In this document: one piece after another, positions 21,536 to 33,200 of the stretch | Layout: every line of letters begins with the position of its first letter | Position numbering within the stretch: the stretch's first letter is position 1 | From: Colius striatus | Taxonomy: Eukaryota > Chordata > Aves > Coliiformes > Coliidae | DNA length: 64,000 nt | Direction: 5' to 3' | Assembly: GCF_028858725.1 (NCBI RefSeq) | Contig: NC_084771.1 | Coordinates: forward strand, 2,446,915 to 2,510,914 | The notes under the pieces: model-generated | Told to the model about the DNA's origin: nothing | Databases searched by the model: none | What the model saw: only the letters and a program-made list of their open reading frames with translations | Program-made: the position numbers and the translations under genes

Positions 21536-21771
21536 GGAGGAAGAGAAGCAAGGTTGTTGTGGATGGAGACAAGGGCAGGGAGGGCTGGCTGCCCGTTACG
21601 GTTCCCGGCAAAACAGGCTCCAGTGCTTGACTGAGAGAGGAAAGGAGGAAAGTTTATTCTGCTACCAACATGAAACAGAACGGAACAAAAGCAAAAAGGG
21701 AGGAGGATGATGAGAAAATGACAACCACGGGACACAGTCCTTGGGGAACATCTCTGGCGTGGATTCTTCAC
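21536..21771 (+). mobile_element. LTR remnant (TGTCGTGG family), truncated at both ends
   Basis: Matches part of the antisense LTR that follows type N genes. On its right it is fused to the intron 1 start of the gutted gene N4, and on its left to spacer sequence also seen at 53570-53740. Confidence 0.65.
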
Positions 21772-21823
21772 GACACCGGGGCTCTCGGAGACAGAGGCTG
21801 CGATGCTGAAGCCCCTCACTCAC

Positions 21824-22103
21824 CCTCTTCCGATGAGTCAGAACCCATCTCATACACCAGGGTTTCGTCCCATGTCACCCTTTTCTTTTTCGTAGCGCCG
21901 GGAGCCCCATCCTCCTTCCCAGCTCCCTTCGAGGAGCTGGCGACTGTCGGCACGCTCGGGGAGGGCACACGAATGCGGTCAGGGCGGGAATGGCGAAGCC
22001 TTTGCAAGGCGCCTCGTCTCTCGGAGCTTGTCAGGGACTGTGTCAAAGAGAAGCTGCGGTGGCTCAGGGCGCTCCTCAGCTCCCTGCTCCTGACCTGCCC
22101 CAT
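21824..22103 (-). pseudogene. MROH type N copy 4, exon 1 only
   Basis: The minus-strand ATG at 22103 opens 93 codons (MGQVRSREL start) up to a donor GTGAGT at 21823-21818. It is intact as an exon, with minor changes from N1, including loss of two residues in the KKK stretch. Downstream, after the bases 'gagccccgg TGTCGTG' where the intron 1 LTR starts, the sequence jumps straight into the LTR that lies behind the last exon in other copies. Exons 2-11 are missing. Promoter element and minisatellite remain upstream, so a short non-coding or truncated transcript is conceivable. Confidence 0.8.
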
Positions 22104-22164
22104 GGCTGTCTCAACAGACACTGGCTGGGGCAGGCGGCTGCTGCCAAAGGCCCTGCGCTGGGGG

Positions 22165-22172
22165 TGACGTCA
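22165..22172 (-). promoter_or_regulatory. CRE palindrome upstream of N4 exon 1
   Basis: Perfect TGACGTCA at the same distance from the ATG as in N1 and N2. Confidence 0.5.
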
Positions 22173-22204
22173 CAAAGGGCCCCGTTCTGAGCTGCCGCCC
22201 AGTG

Positions 22205-22425
22205 TGGGGCACGGGAAGGGGGGTGGCATCATGGGGGGCACGGGAAGGGGGGTGGCATCATGGGGGGCACAGGAAGGGGAGATGGCATCATGGAGTCACA
22301 GGAAGGGGCAAGGGGGATGGCATCATGGGGGGCACGGGAAGGGGGGTGGCATCATGGGGGGCACAGGAAGGGGAGATGGCATCGTGGAGTCACAGGAAGG
22401 GGCAAGGGGGATGGCATCATGGGGG
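22205..22425. repeat. Minisatellite upstream of N4
   Basis: Inverted copy of the 29-30 bp array, here with two longer higher-order blocks containing 'GAGTCACAGGAAGGGGCAAG'. No retroviral insertion. Confidence 0.85.
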
Positions 22426-22619
22426 GCACTTGGCTTTGGAATTAAACTTGAGGCTGTGAACTCTGAAATTAGGGTTTGTGTAGTGATGGTTAGGTAGTGA
22501 TTAGGTTAGTGTAGTGATTAGGTAGTGATGGTTTTGAAATCTAAGGTTTTGCACCCTCAAAACGAGTCCTGGGAGGGGCAATGAGAGGCTTTGGCCATGA
22601 AATAGTTGAATTCTATGCT

Positions 22620-24655
22620 TCAAGCACCACTTCCTCCAAGCCCAGGATCAGTGTGTCCCCACATGTAGGAACGGAGGCTGGAGGCCTCCATGGGTGAGCA
22701 AGGATCTGCTGGGACAGCTCAGGCCGAAAGCAGCCATCTCTGAGAGGTGGAAACGGGGCCTGGCTTCTTGGGAAGAGTACACAACATTGCCAGAGCATGC
22801 AGGGGTGCCACCAAGAAGGCCAAAGCCCTTCTAGAATTCAACCTGGCCAAGAAAGTAAAGCAAAGCAAGAAGGTGTTTGTCATGACATCAACAGCAAAAG
22901 GAAGATGAGGGGCGCCGTGGGCCCACTGCTGAACACAGAGGGTGCCCTGGTGACAGGGGATGCAGAGGCCGAACTACTGAATGCCTTCTTTGCTACAGTC
23001 TGTACAGACAAGGCCAGCCCTCGAGAAGCCCAGTCCAGCAAGGACAGTAGGATGGCCTGGACAGCAGAGCACTTGGCCTGGGTGGAAGAGGAAGAAGTTA
23101 AAGATTTGCTGGCCAAGCTTGAGGCTCATAAGTCAATGGGTCCTGACGGGATGCATCCGAGAGTGCTGAGGGAGCAGCTGATGTGATTGCTGAGCCTCTC
23201 TCCATCATTTTTGATCAATCATGGAGCACAGGCGAGGTGCCTGAGGGCTGGAGACAGGCCAATGTCACTGCAGGCTGCAACAAGGGCTGGAAGGATGAGC
23301 CAGGAAACCACAGGCTGGTCAGCCTGACCTCCATCCCTGGAAAGGTGATGCAACAACTCATCCTGAATGTCACCACTAAACATATGAAGGATCAAATGGT
23401 TGCCAGGGGGAGTCAACATCGATCACCAAGGGGAAATCCTGTGTGACCAACCTGATGCCTTCTACCAGGACATAATCGGCTGGTTAGTTTAAGGGGAGCA
23501 GCAGATGTCATCTGCCTTGAGTTCAGCAAGGCTCTGGGCATTGTCTCCCACAACACCCTCATCAGAAAGCTCAGGCAGTGTGGGCTGGATGAGTGGAGGT
23601 GAGGTGGATGGAGAACTGGCTGAATGACAGAGCCCAGAGGGTGCTGATCAATGGCACAGAGTCAGGTTGGAGGCCTGTGGCCAGTGGAGTTCCACAGGGA
23701 TGGGTTCTGGGGCCAGTCTGGTTCAACATCTTCATCAAGCACCTGGATGAGGGGACAGAGGGACCCTCAGTGAGTTCCCTGCTGGTACCAAACTGGGAGC
23801 ACTGGCTGATTCCCCAGAGGCTGAGCTGCCAGGCAGTGAGAGCTGGACAGGCTGCGAGTTGGGCACAGAGGAACCTGCTGAGGGTCACCAAGGGCAGGGG
23901 CAGAGTCCTGCAGCTGGGGAGAAACAACCCCCTGCACCAGGCCAGGCTGGGGATGACCTGCTGGAGAGCAGCTCCAGGAGACAGACCTGGGAGTGCTGGG
24001 TGATAAGAAACTGCCCATGAGCAGCAACGTGGCCTCGTGGGCAAGAAGCCAACAGCAGCCTGGGGGCATCCAGCAGAGTGTGGGCAGCAGGGCCAGGGAG
24101 CTTCTGCTCCCCCTCTGCTCTGCCACAGCTGCTGAGGCCTCAGCTGGAGTCCTGTGCCCAGTTGTGGGCTCCCCAGCTGCAGAGGGACAGGGAACTGCTG
24201 CAGAGAGGCCAGTGCAGGGCCACCCAGATGCTCAGGGGACTGGAGCATCTTCCTTGTGAGGAAAGGCTGCGGGCCCTGGGGCTGTTCAGGCTGGAGAAGA
24301 GGAGACTGAGGGGGCATCTCATTCATAGCTCCAAATCTCTCACTGGTGGGTGTCAGGAGCTTGGGGCAGCACTTTCTCTCTGTTGTATCCAGTGCCAGGA
24401 CAAGGGGTGATGGGATGAAGCTGCAACAGAAACAGTTCCATTGAAACACAAGGAGAAACTGTTTGAGTGTTTGAGTGAGGGAGCCCTGGCCCAGGCTGCC
24501 CAGGGAGGGTGTGGAGGCTCTTGCTCTGAAGGGCTTCAAACCCACCTGGACACGTTCCTGTGTGACCTGATCTAGGTGAACCTGCTTCTGCAGGGGGATT
24601 AGGCTGGATGATCTCTAAAGGTCCCTTCCAACCCTTCCCATTCAGTGATTCTATA
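22620..24655 (+). mobile_element. CR1 LINE, 5'-truncated, with ORF2 remains and 3' end
   Basis: The longest CR1 in the window. 22797-23186 and 23183-23446 encode ORF2 parts (SMGPDGMHPRVLRE; HRLVSLTSIPGKV) and 23593-24003 continues with the GVPQG(W)VLGPV reverse-transcriptase block, but stops and frame changes separate them. 23860-24600 is the CR1 3' region, and the typical end GGTCCCTTCCAACCC followed by GTGATTCTATA closes it. The first 760 bases are shared in inverse with 47119-47887; from 23381 on the sequence here continues as a normal CR1, so the other copies are the rearranged ones. Confidence 0.85.
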
Positions 24656-24659
24656 CCTC

Positions 24660-25480
24660 ACAGGTGACAGTTTCAAGCAGAGCCATATGTGAGGCTATAG
24701 GTAAATGCCAAATCATTTGCTGAGCTGAGTCTGAATTCAGGTCCCAGTCCCAGGAAATGAAGCACTTCATGGCATGACTTAGATGCAGAGGAAAACGAGG
24801 ATGCTGGACTACAAACTAATTTACAATGTGCAGCCTCATGGGCTTCAGTCCATCTGCTCCAGCCTGTGGCACTCCAGGATACGGCATCAGGACACAATGA
24901 TGGTCTGACCCTGAAGGCTTTTTGACCCTTACAAACTACAGATGACATGCCTGGTTGTATCTGTTTCAAGAATGCGTTTGTTGTTGTTTTTCTAGGAGTG
25001 AGGGAAGAGTCTCTGGTTTTAGGTTATCCCTTGAGAGACTGAGAATGAATGACAAGATCTGAAAGCTCAGAACTGCCTGCATATAACCTTCCTTCCTGGA
25101 GTACTATTTGTCACTTAAAGAACTTAATTCTTTGAAATGCAAATGTTAAGTTGGAGCACTTTATGAATTTATGAGTATGAAAAATGAATGTATCTCAGTT
25201 ACAGTGGGAAAAGACAGGTATTGCACACAAATGGCAGACTTGAAGGCCTGTAAGTCATTTGGCTGGCCAGCTTCCCCTCCTAATCCCACTTTATACTGAC
25301 ACTACAAGTAATCTTATGATAAGAAAAACCAACTGTATATTATGAGATCAGAGGGCTTGCAAGGGAGACATTAAAACTGCTTCTCACATGTTGCTTTAGA
25401 TGCAACACTGATATCCTTCCTTTCTCCTTCCATGACACGAGCTTTTCAGATGGCTGCTTCACTCAAATGCAGTAGATGTT
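24660..25480. other. Single-copy sequence, no gene seen
   Basis: No exon, RNA gene or repeat that I can recognise. Confidence 0.5.
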
Positions 25481-26054
25481 TGTCCTGATTTCAGCTGGGA
25501 CAGAGTTAATTTTCTCCCTAGCAGCTTGCACAGGCTGTGGTTTGGATTTAGTGTGTTGATAACACACTGAGGTTTAGTTGTTGCTAAGTAGCACTTATCC
25601 TAAGTCAAGGATTTTGTTTTTTGGCTTCTCATGGCCTGCCATCGCGAAGGTTGGAGGAACATGAGAAACTGGGAGGAGATACAGCTAGGACAGCTGACCC
25701 AAACTGATCAAAGGAATATTCCATACCATATGAGGTCATGGCCAGTATATAAACTGGAGGGAGTTGGCTGGGAGAGACAGGTCACAGCTCAGGGACTGGC
25801 TGAGCATGGGTCAGTGGGCATTGAGCAACTGCATTGGGCGCCACTTGTCTCTCTTGGGCTTTATTTCATGATCCTGTCATCTTCCTTTTCATTATAGTAA
25901 CAATAACAGATATATTTTATTATTTATTTCCATTATTAAACTGTTCTTATCCCAACCCATGAGCTTTACTTGCTTTTGGTTCTCCTCACCATCCCATCAG
26001 GAGTGAGTGAGCAGCTGTGGGGTAATAGCTGCTGCCTGGGGTTAAACCACAACA
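25481..26054 (+). mobile_element. Solo LTR, ERVL-like
   Basis: 574 bases from TGTCCTGATT to AACCACAACA. It has a TATA-like TATATAAAC near 25746, AT-rich 3' half and typical avian LTR ends. The flanks ATGTT (25476-25480) and ATGCT (26055-26059) look like a 5-base target duplication with one change. No internal sequence. Confidence 0.7.
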
Positions 26055-29000
26055 ATGCTGTTTAACTGCTGTTTCCACTAATGCCCTGTAAAGCCAATAC
26101 AGGTAGTCTCAGCTCACTTACTCTGGTTGTTCTCTAGGGTCCCAGGAATCCTCAAATTCAGATCCTTCTGGGACTTCCTCTGTATTCCAAATAGTTTTAT
26201 CATTTCCAGGTTTCACTTGGAAAGTATCTGCAAGTGATGAGAAAAATCATCCTGTCATAGACTGGAATGTCTCTGATCCTTTAGGTTTGCTGAAAACTTC
26301 AGCTTTTCCTAGGCTTCAGAAAAAAGCCTTTGTACTAAAAGCATTCTAGTTAATGCCCACAGTCTCCTTCAGCTCAGAATGAGAATTTGCAGAAGGAAGA
26401 CAGAATGTTTTCCTTTCCTTTAAGTCTGCTTTATCCAACCTCCATGTCAAGGAAATCCCCCTTTCAGGCATAAAATATCTAGCACTTCAAAAATGGGTGA
26501 AGTGTAGCAGTGTGAAATATTAATCCTCCCCAAGCCCCTCAACATGAGATTTTTATCTGGGCAGAGTCATTTACAAAAGGACCTCCTTTCTCACACAGAA
26601 ATCCAGCTCTTCCCCTTAATTATTGAGCACAGACCAGATAAGGTACAGAAGACACATGACAGCTCACAGGCAGGATACCCTAGTTTATGCCTGTCCTACA
26701 TGGAAAGGTAAGCTGGTAAATCTCCAGCTTGAAGGTTTTTATAGTAAGAATCTCTGGCTATTGTTGGAATCCCAAGCAAAACTACTCTATTTGTTATATT
26801 TGCAACAGTTCCTTTGCTGCTACAGTCATCCTAGTCCTTGCTGGCCTTTCTTACAGCTCATAACTAAGCTCCAGGAACAACTTTACATTTACTGTGCCAA
26901 GGCTAAACTTGTCTTCTTTTCTTTCCTGAGTATGATTCACACCAGTTTAGGAAGCCTGAACATATCTGTTCTCACTGTCTGAGAGTCTGCTTTTCCACAT
27001 AGTGCCAGAACACCTGTGGTCAGGTAAAGTCTGGAATTGTCCAGTGTTTCCAGGCAAAGAAGTAGGTGCAGGAACTGAAAAATGTCTCTTGGACTGTTGA
27101 GGGCAGCACTGAACAAAGCTCTTGTTTCTAGATGTGGTCTAAATAGGGTTGTGACACTTCAGTGAGGGAGCATGGCACAACTGTGCTTCACAGCACACTC
27201 TCTAGCTTTTCCTCATCATAGGCATAGGCTCAAATCCACACAGTCGACTCCATGAAGACCCCTTCAGGTGAGTACCTAGAAGTCCATCTTCCTTGTTTGC
27301 TCTGAGTGAGCACTAACATCTCCATGTGGAGCTTTTGGCTGCTCAGTTATGATTCCCCTCAGCCCATGTCCAGGCTGTGCTCTGTACTCTGTTTCTCATC
27401 ATCACTGGAGGCTGCTGTGATCTGGAGTTACCTTTTCTGTGTGTTTTTGTGGGGGTTATTTTGCAGCTAAACTTTCAGGACCAGAAGAATTTTACAGTGT
27501 AAAATGTAATGCTGTTTCCATCTTGGAGGTCAATGACCTCTCTCTGACTCAAGCAAACCCTATTACTGGTAACTTACTACAGCTGTTACAGTCTGCTACC
27601 ATGGCACTGAACATTAAACCACACAGACACTCCTCCTTACCAGTGGTCTCTCTCTTTCCTGGTCCAATAGTCCCAGGAGTCATGGCATTAACTGAACAGT
27701 GAGGCTGAGGAAAAAAAGGCAAATGCAGCTTCAATTAACTACATAGAGCCCAGCTCAGTAACAATTATGTCAATAAATACCAAATAAGGTCAAACAAATC
27801 CCTGCTAGGATCCACTGAACCTTCTTTCCTTGTCACACTCACCCAGCAGAAAGTGACCTTGCCCCAGTGGGTTTGAGCAGTACTCCCCAAAGCCCTGTGT
27901 TACAGACAGCTGTGCTTTCTGAGCATTAGCTTCCACAGCACTCTGGCAAAAACTTCCATGCTTTGCCTGCCAGGAAGCTGAGGGTGCTACAGGTTTCCTT
28001 TTGACAGTCAAGGTCATATGAGGCAACAACATTTCCCCCTAATTATGAATCAATTTAGTGCTAATAGGCCTATGTGAGGCATTCCTCTATATGTGAAGAT
28101 CCCTTTGGTTTGATAACAGTGCCTCACATGCACAGAACATTCAATTAAATCAAAATAAAGATTTCCATTTCCCCAGATTGACTCAGACTTAATTGCCATC
28201 CCTTGTGGCAGTTTGCCATTGCTGTCTCTGAAGTGTCACTCATTTCATTAATAAGATGTAAACAAATTCTTTCAAAATCAGGATGTTGACTGCAAAGATG
28301 TACAGCAATAATGCCACTTTTAAAAGGCAGCCAGCAAGCAGCTAAAGTGTAGCTGGAGTGTGAAGGATCACATCTACCCCCTACTGAAAGGAAACTTCAA
28401 GGCATATGAACCCCTTTGATGCCCAACATTTCCATCTTTACCAATACTTGCCCACAGCTGCTGGGGCAGCCAGCTGGCTCTTTGCTGAGTGCATTAGAGG
28501 AACACTGAGGAGTTTGCAGTTTTTGTTATCCATGTCATAACATGACTTGTTCAAACTCTTAAGAGACCTGGCAGTCTCTGAGCCTTCACAGAGGCCCTCT
28601 ACATTGTGTTTGTCAGCACCTCTGGCCCTCCTGGGCTACTCCTCCCATGCAGGCCTTGAGAAAAGCAGCAGCTGCATGGTTTCCAAAAGCTGTGATTTTC
28701 ACCTAGTCCTGAGGTGAATGGATAGAGAAGGGAAAGATGCTTCTCTCATCAGTGATTCAGACCACTCACCTTCAAATGATTACCCACCCTTTCCTATTCT
28801 ACAATCACCAACATATCTATTGTACTTCAATGACCAATTATCTCTACAGTCCTTCAACGCCTGGCACACAGAATGAGTTCACTTGGCTGCCTCTGGCTAT
28901 TTTAGTCTTTACTCAGAAGTTGAGCAGCAACTTTTTTCCCTCCACATGCAGCATTCAGCTGCAATTGCCTTCACCTCCAGCAGACTTCAGGGAGAAGCAG

Positions 29001-29565
29001 GGGGAAGTGTAAAGTATCTAAAGCTCTTTCAAGTACAAGTTCTCACTTCTTTCAAGCTGAAAAACTAAATCTCCCTCCCATCTTGTGGTCACAATCTCTC
29101 CTTGTTTTCCTGGGGCACCTTCCTAGTCTCTCCCTCAAGAGCTTGTGACACTGTGTTTCTGTGTTTCAAGTCAGTCCAAGACCTTCAAAGTTCCTGTTCA
29201 CATACTCTGGGAAAGAGAGCTTCACTTCTCCTCAGTTAATAAGGCCATGGTACAACATGTAAAAGAAGCAGTACTTCTGATGAAAGACTCACCACATGTT
29301 CATCATCATCATCATCTTCTTGAGTATCATGAAGCAGCTTGGCAAGCAACTGCAGAGAAGGGCCTGAGGAAAGACTGTCCATATCAATACCTGCCACTCA
29401 CCTATGCACCAAAAAACAAGTGACATGTGAAGAAGGAACAAAATGTGTCCTGTACAACTTGGAAAGCACAATTTTCCTACTGGGTGTTCTACAAAGGATA
29501 AAGTTCAGCCAAACTTTTACATGCATGATGTTAAAACATATATAACAGAACATACTCCACCTTTC
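26055..29565. other. AT-richer intergenic stretch, no gene seen
   Basis: Open frames here are short and lack splice or codon support. A short (CAT)5 run lies near 29301. I see nothing else. Confidence 0.5.
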
Positions 29566-29569
29566 CTAG

Positions 29570-29745
29570 AATCACAGAGTGGTCTCAGCTGGAAGGGATC
29601 TTTCAGCCCATGGGGTGCAGCCTCTGTCCCAGCCCCATCACCCACCAGCCCATTGCCCTCAGTGCAACAGCCACCCAGCTCTGAAACCCCTCCAGGGACG
29701 GTGACTCCAGCAGCTCCCTGGGCAGCCCCTTCCAATGCCTCAGCT
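29570..29745 (-). mobile_element. CR1 3'-end fragment
   Basis: Begins AGAATCACAGAGTGGTCTCAG and runs through CCCATGGGGTGCAGCC-like sequence to CTCCCTGGGCAGCCCCTTCC, the CR1 3' region in minus orientation. Confidence 0.75.
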
Positions 29746-29849
29746 TATAGACTCTTTAGCACTTATTGCAATCGCAGCCCAAGCCTCACAGCGGCCACCG
29801 AGCTAACAGCAGGCCCCACCTCCACACGCATCTGTAGCCACCGCAGCCA

Positions 29850-30277
29850 CAGCGAGGGCAGCGGGTCGCCTCGGCCCAGCGCTGCCCCCGAGGGCCCGGG
29901 CAGGCGTTCGCGCACGGGTTGTGTGCCCAGCCGCGGGGGGACGGACACGCCGCGGCTCTCGACCCCGCGCCCCGCTCCGCGCCGCTCCAGCCGCCGCCAG
30001 GCCCCGGCCCAGCCGCCGCCGCGTCCGCGTCGCCACGGCAACGGGGAACCGCCGCCCCTCGCGCCTCGCCTCGACGTCACCAGCCAATCCGACCGGGCTT
30101 CCCGGGAGTGGCGGCTGGAGCGGCCAATGACTGCTGAGGGCGGGGAAAACGCGGCCGGTGGTTGGCCGGCGAGGGAGGGGGCGGTGCTTTGCTGGGCCGC
30201 GCGCGGGGCGGTTGGGTTTCCGCTTCCGGCCGGGACTGGGCCTGGCTCCGGGGCTGGGGCTCCGTCCCGCAGCAGCC
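29850..30277 (+). promoter_or_regulatory. CpG-rich promoter of NUP62
   Basis: Strongly GC- and CpG-rich stretch ending at the NUP62 start codon. It holds two CCAAT boxes (30084-30088, 30124-30128), a CGACGTCA half-like CRE at 30072-30079, and an ETS-type CTTCCGG at 30223-30229. No TATA box is evident. This is the layout of a housekeeping promoter. Confidence 0.7.
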
Positions 30278-33200
30278 ATGAGCTTCGGCTTCGGGTCGGG
30301 CGCGGCGGGCAGCGGCTTCGGTTTGGGCACACCGAAGACGACCGGCACCACGGCCACGACGGGCTTTTCGTTCTCCACGCCCGCCGCTTCGGGGGGCTTC
30401 AGCTTCGGCAGCACGGCCCAGACGCCGGCCAGCAGCCAGCCCTTCTCCTTCAGCAAGCCGGCCGCCGCCACGCAGCCCCCCAGCTTCAGCTTCGGGACGC
30501 CGACCACGGCGACTGCGGCTCCCACAACCACCGTGTTCCCTCTGGGGTGAGGGGCGCGGGGCCGACGGGCCCCGGGGAGCGGGTGCTGGGCGGCCCTGGG
30601 CGCTGGGGAGCACTGGCAGGGGCTGCCCAGATGGGCTGTGGAGGCTCCTTCTCTGGAGACATTCCAACCCAGCTGGAGGAGTTCCTGTGTGCCCTGCTCT
30701 AGGTGGTGCTGCCCTGGCAGGGGGGTTGCACTGGCTGAGCTCTCCAGGGGCTGCCCAGATGGGCTGTGGAGGCTCCTTCTCTGGAGACATCCCAACCCAG
30801 CTGGTTCCTGTGTGCCCTGCTCTAGGTGGTGCTGCCCTGGCAGGGGGGTTGCACTGGGTGAGCTTTCCAGGCCCCTCCCAGCCCTTGAGACTCTGTGTTT
30901 CTGTGGGCGATGCCCCTGGGAAGTGCAAGTAATTACTGCAAGTAATTCTCAGGCAGCAAACCCCTTACTCTTGTGCCCCAATTGACTGGAGCACTCTGGG
31001 AAGCATCTTTAGTGCAATGTGTTTGTGTCAGTGCTGCCTTTTTTCAGATGGGCATTGAGAATGAGCTGTTTCACATTTTGGTCTGTAATTGGGGTATGGA
31101 TGCTTGCATGAAGAAATGATACAGCTTTGTGTCTCAGCATGAAACATCTTGTCCTTTGATCCAAATGTGGAGCACTCAGAATGTTTCTTCAGCCAAGTAG
31201 GACCATTTTGTCCTTGGGAGGGGCTGTAAGCTTGGAAGTGATTCTTCCAACCTGCTGTTGTTGAAGCTTGCCAGATGGGAGCAGTGGGAAGGGAGCTGCA
31301 GTGGGGACTGGCACTAAGAGTTAGTTGAAAAATATAGTCTTATATAGAAGAAGTGCAAAAGGGGGTGTGAGAGCTGAGAGAGTAAGCAACTTCACTTACA
31401 CTGCTATAAATGTCTTCTGGTGCCTGGCTGGGTGAAGGTAATTTAAGAGGGAGTTAGTATAAAGAGACTGAAGAGGACTTCAGATGACAAGGGTTGTGGT
31501 GTAGACATTGCCAAATTTGCAACACACCCCTGACTGAGTGCATGGCCTTTGGAAGGGTGATTTCTGCTGGCAGCAAACTGTTAGAAAGCCTTGAAATTGA
31601 GTAGATATTCATCTCCAACAGATTGGCTTCTTTTCTTCTCTAGGATGAATGCACCAAAGTTAAGCTTTGGAGGCAGTGCTGCAACACAAGCTACTGGAAT
31701 CGCAGGGGGCTTTGCATTTGGTAGGTCTGCACCAACCAGCGTGGCCTCGAGTCAAGCAGCAGCCCCTACTGGCTTTGTGTTTGGATCTGCTGGCACCACC
31801 AGCAGCAGCAGCAGCAGCACCACCACAGCTCAGTCTGGGACAACTGGAGGATTTACTTTTTCCAGTGGTAGCACAACTCAGGCTGGCACAAGCACCTTCA
31901 ACATCGGCACCGCAGCTCCCCAAGCACCATCCACCGGGCTGACCTTTGGGACAGCAACTGCTGCCACCACTGCTGCCACCTTGGGAACTGCAACCCAGTC
32001 AGCAGCCCCCTTCAGCCTTGGGGGACAGACCACAGGTGAGTGCCAGGGCTTCAGATGGCTGCTGTAGTCAGGAAGCCTGTCAGCACAGAGGATAGCTGGG
32101 GATGGTGTGGAGATCCACAGAGTCTCAAGGGCTGGAAGGGGCCTGGAGAGCTCACCCAGTGCAACTCCCCTGCCAGGGCAGCACCACCTAGAGTAGGGCA
32201 CACTTGAGACATTCCAACCCAGCTGGATGAGTTCCAGAGAAGGAGCCTCCACAGCCCATCTGGGCAGCCCCTGCCAGTGCTCCCTCACCTCAACAGGGAA
32301 CAGCTTTGTCCTTGTGTCTCTTTGGAACCTCAGTTTGTTGTCTCTTGTCCTGTCACTGGCCATCCCTGAGCACAGCCTGGCTCCAGCCTCCTCACACCCA
32401 CCCTTGATGCATTTGTAACCATGAATTAGATTCTGCAGCCTCCAGCTGCTGCTGGTGACAAATGAAGCTGCAATTGATGGGTTTTCTGAGATGCTTGCCT
32501 GGGGTCACCTGTGATGAATGACAACTGCTGGTGAGCCTTTGAGTTTAGAGAGTGAGACTGAAATAGTTCTGCCAATGTGTGTAGAAAGTGCTTGTTGCAT
32601 TTGAAGCCCTTCTAAAGTGTTTTGAATGGGTTTGCTGGTGCAGAGGGAAGGGGCTGGGAGTGATGGGGAGGAGGTGCTGCAGGATGAGCCTGGCCCACAA
32701 TGCCAAAGGTCACCTCCCTGATGGCAGGAACCTGCCCCCTCCTGCAGAGCTTTTGGTCTACTTGTTGGTGACAGTGCCTGCCTTGGAGGGAAGGTCAGCA
32801 GCTCTGGGGCAGGGTGATGCTTGTCTGTGTCAGCATTATTCTTGGAAATCTTTTTTACACAATGCCTGTGTTAGCTCCAGTTCATTTCTGGGACAGTACA
32901 AGAGTACTTACCACACCAGCTCCAGAGGGAACTGCTGCAGAGAGGCCAGTGCAGGGCCACCCAGATGCTCAGGGGACTGGAGCATCTTCCTTGTGAGGAA
33001 AGGCTGCGGGCCCTGGGGCTGTTCAGGCTGGAGAAGAGGAGACTGAGGGGGCAGCTCATTCATAGCTCCAAATCTCTCACTGGTGGGTGTCAGGAGCTTG
33101 GGGCAGCACTTTCTCTCTGTTGTATCCAGTGGCAGGACAAGGGGTGATGGGATGAAGCTGCAACACAAACAGTTCCATTGAAACATAAGGAGAAAGTGTT

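Larger units (their letters stand above)
11110..23381 (+). repeat. Large inverted repeat, left arm
   Basis: Position x here pairs with 75079-x on the minus strand up to about 18140, with 75111-x for the 5' part of C2 and its upstream region to about 21230, and with 75099-x to about 21770. After the N4 deletion it pairs with 70500-x up to 23381. It contains N1 exons 2-11, C2 and N4. Loss of type N exons 2-11 makes this arm shorter than its partner. Confidence 0.85.

Noticed and set aside
22797-24003. A functional CR1 reverse transcriptase
   Set aside because: Frames are interrupted by stops and frame changes, and the element is truncated at its 5' end.
29301-29315. Short (CAT) repeat
   Set aside because: Five units only, no link to a gene.
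29803-30928. Long proline/arginine-rich frames on the minus strand at the NUP62 promoter
   Set aside because: Typical shadow frames of a CpG-rich promoter and CR1 ends.
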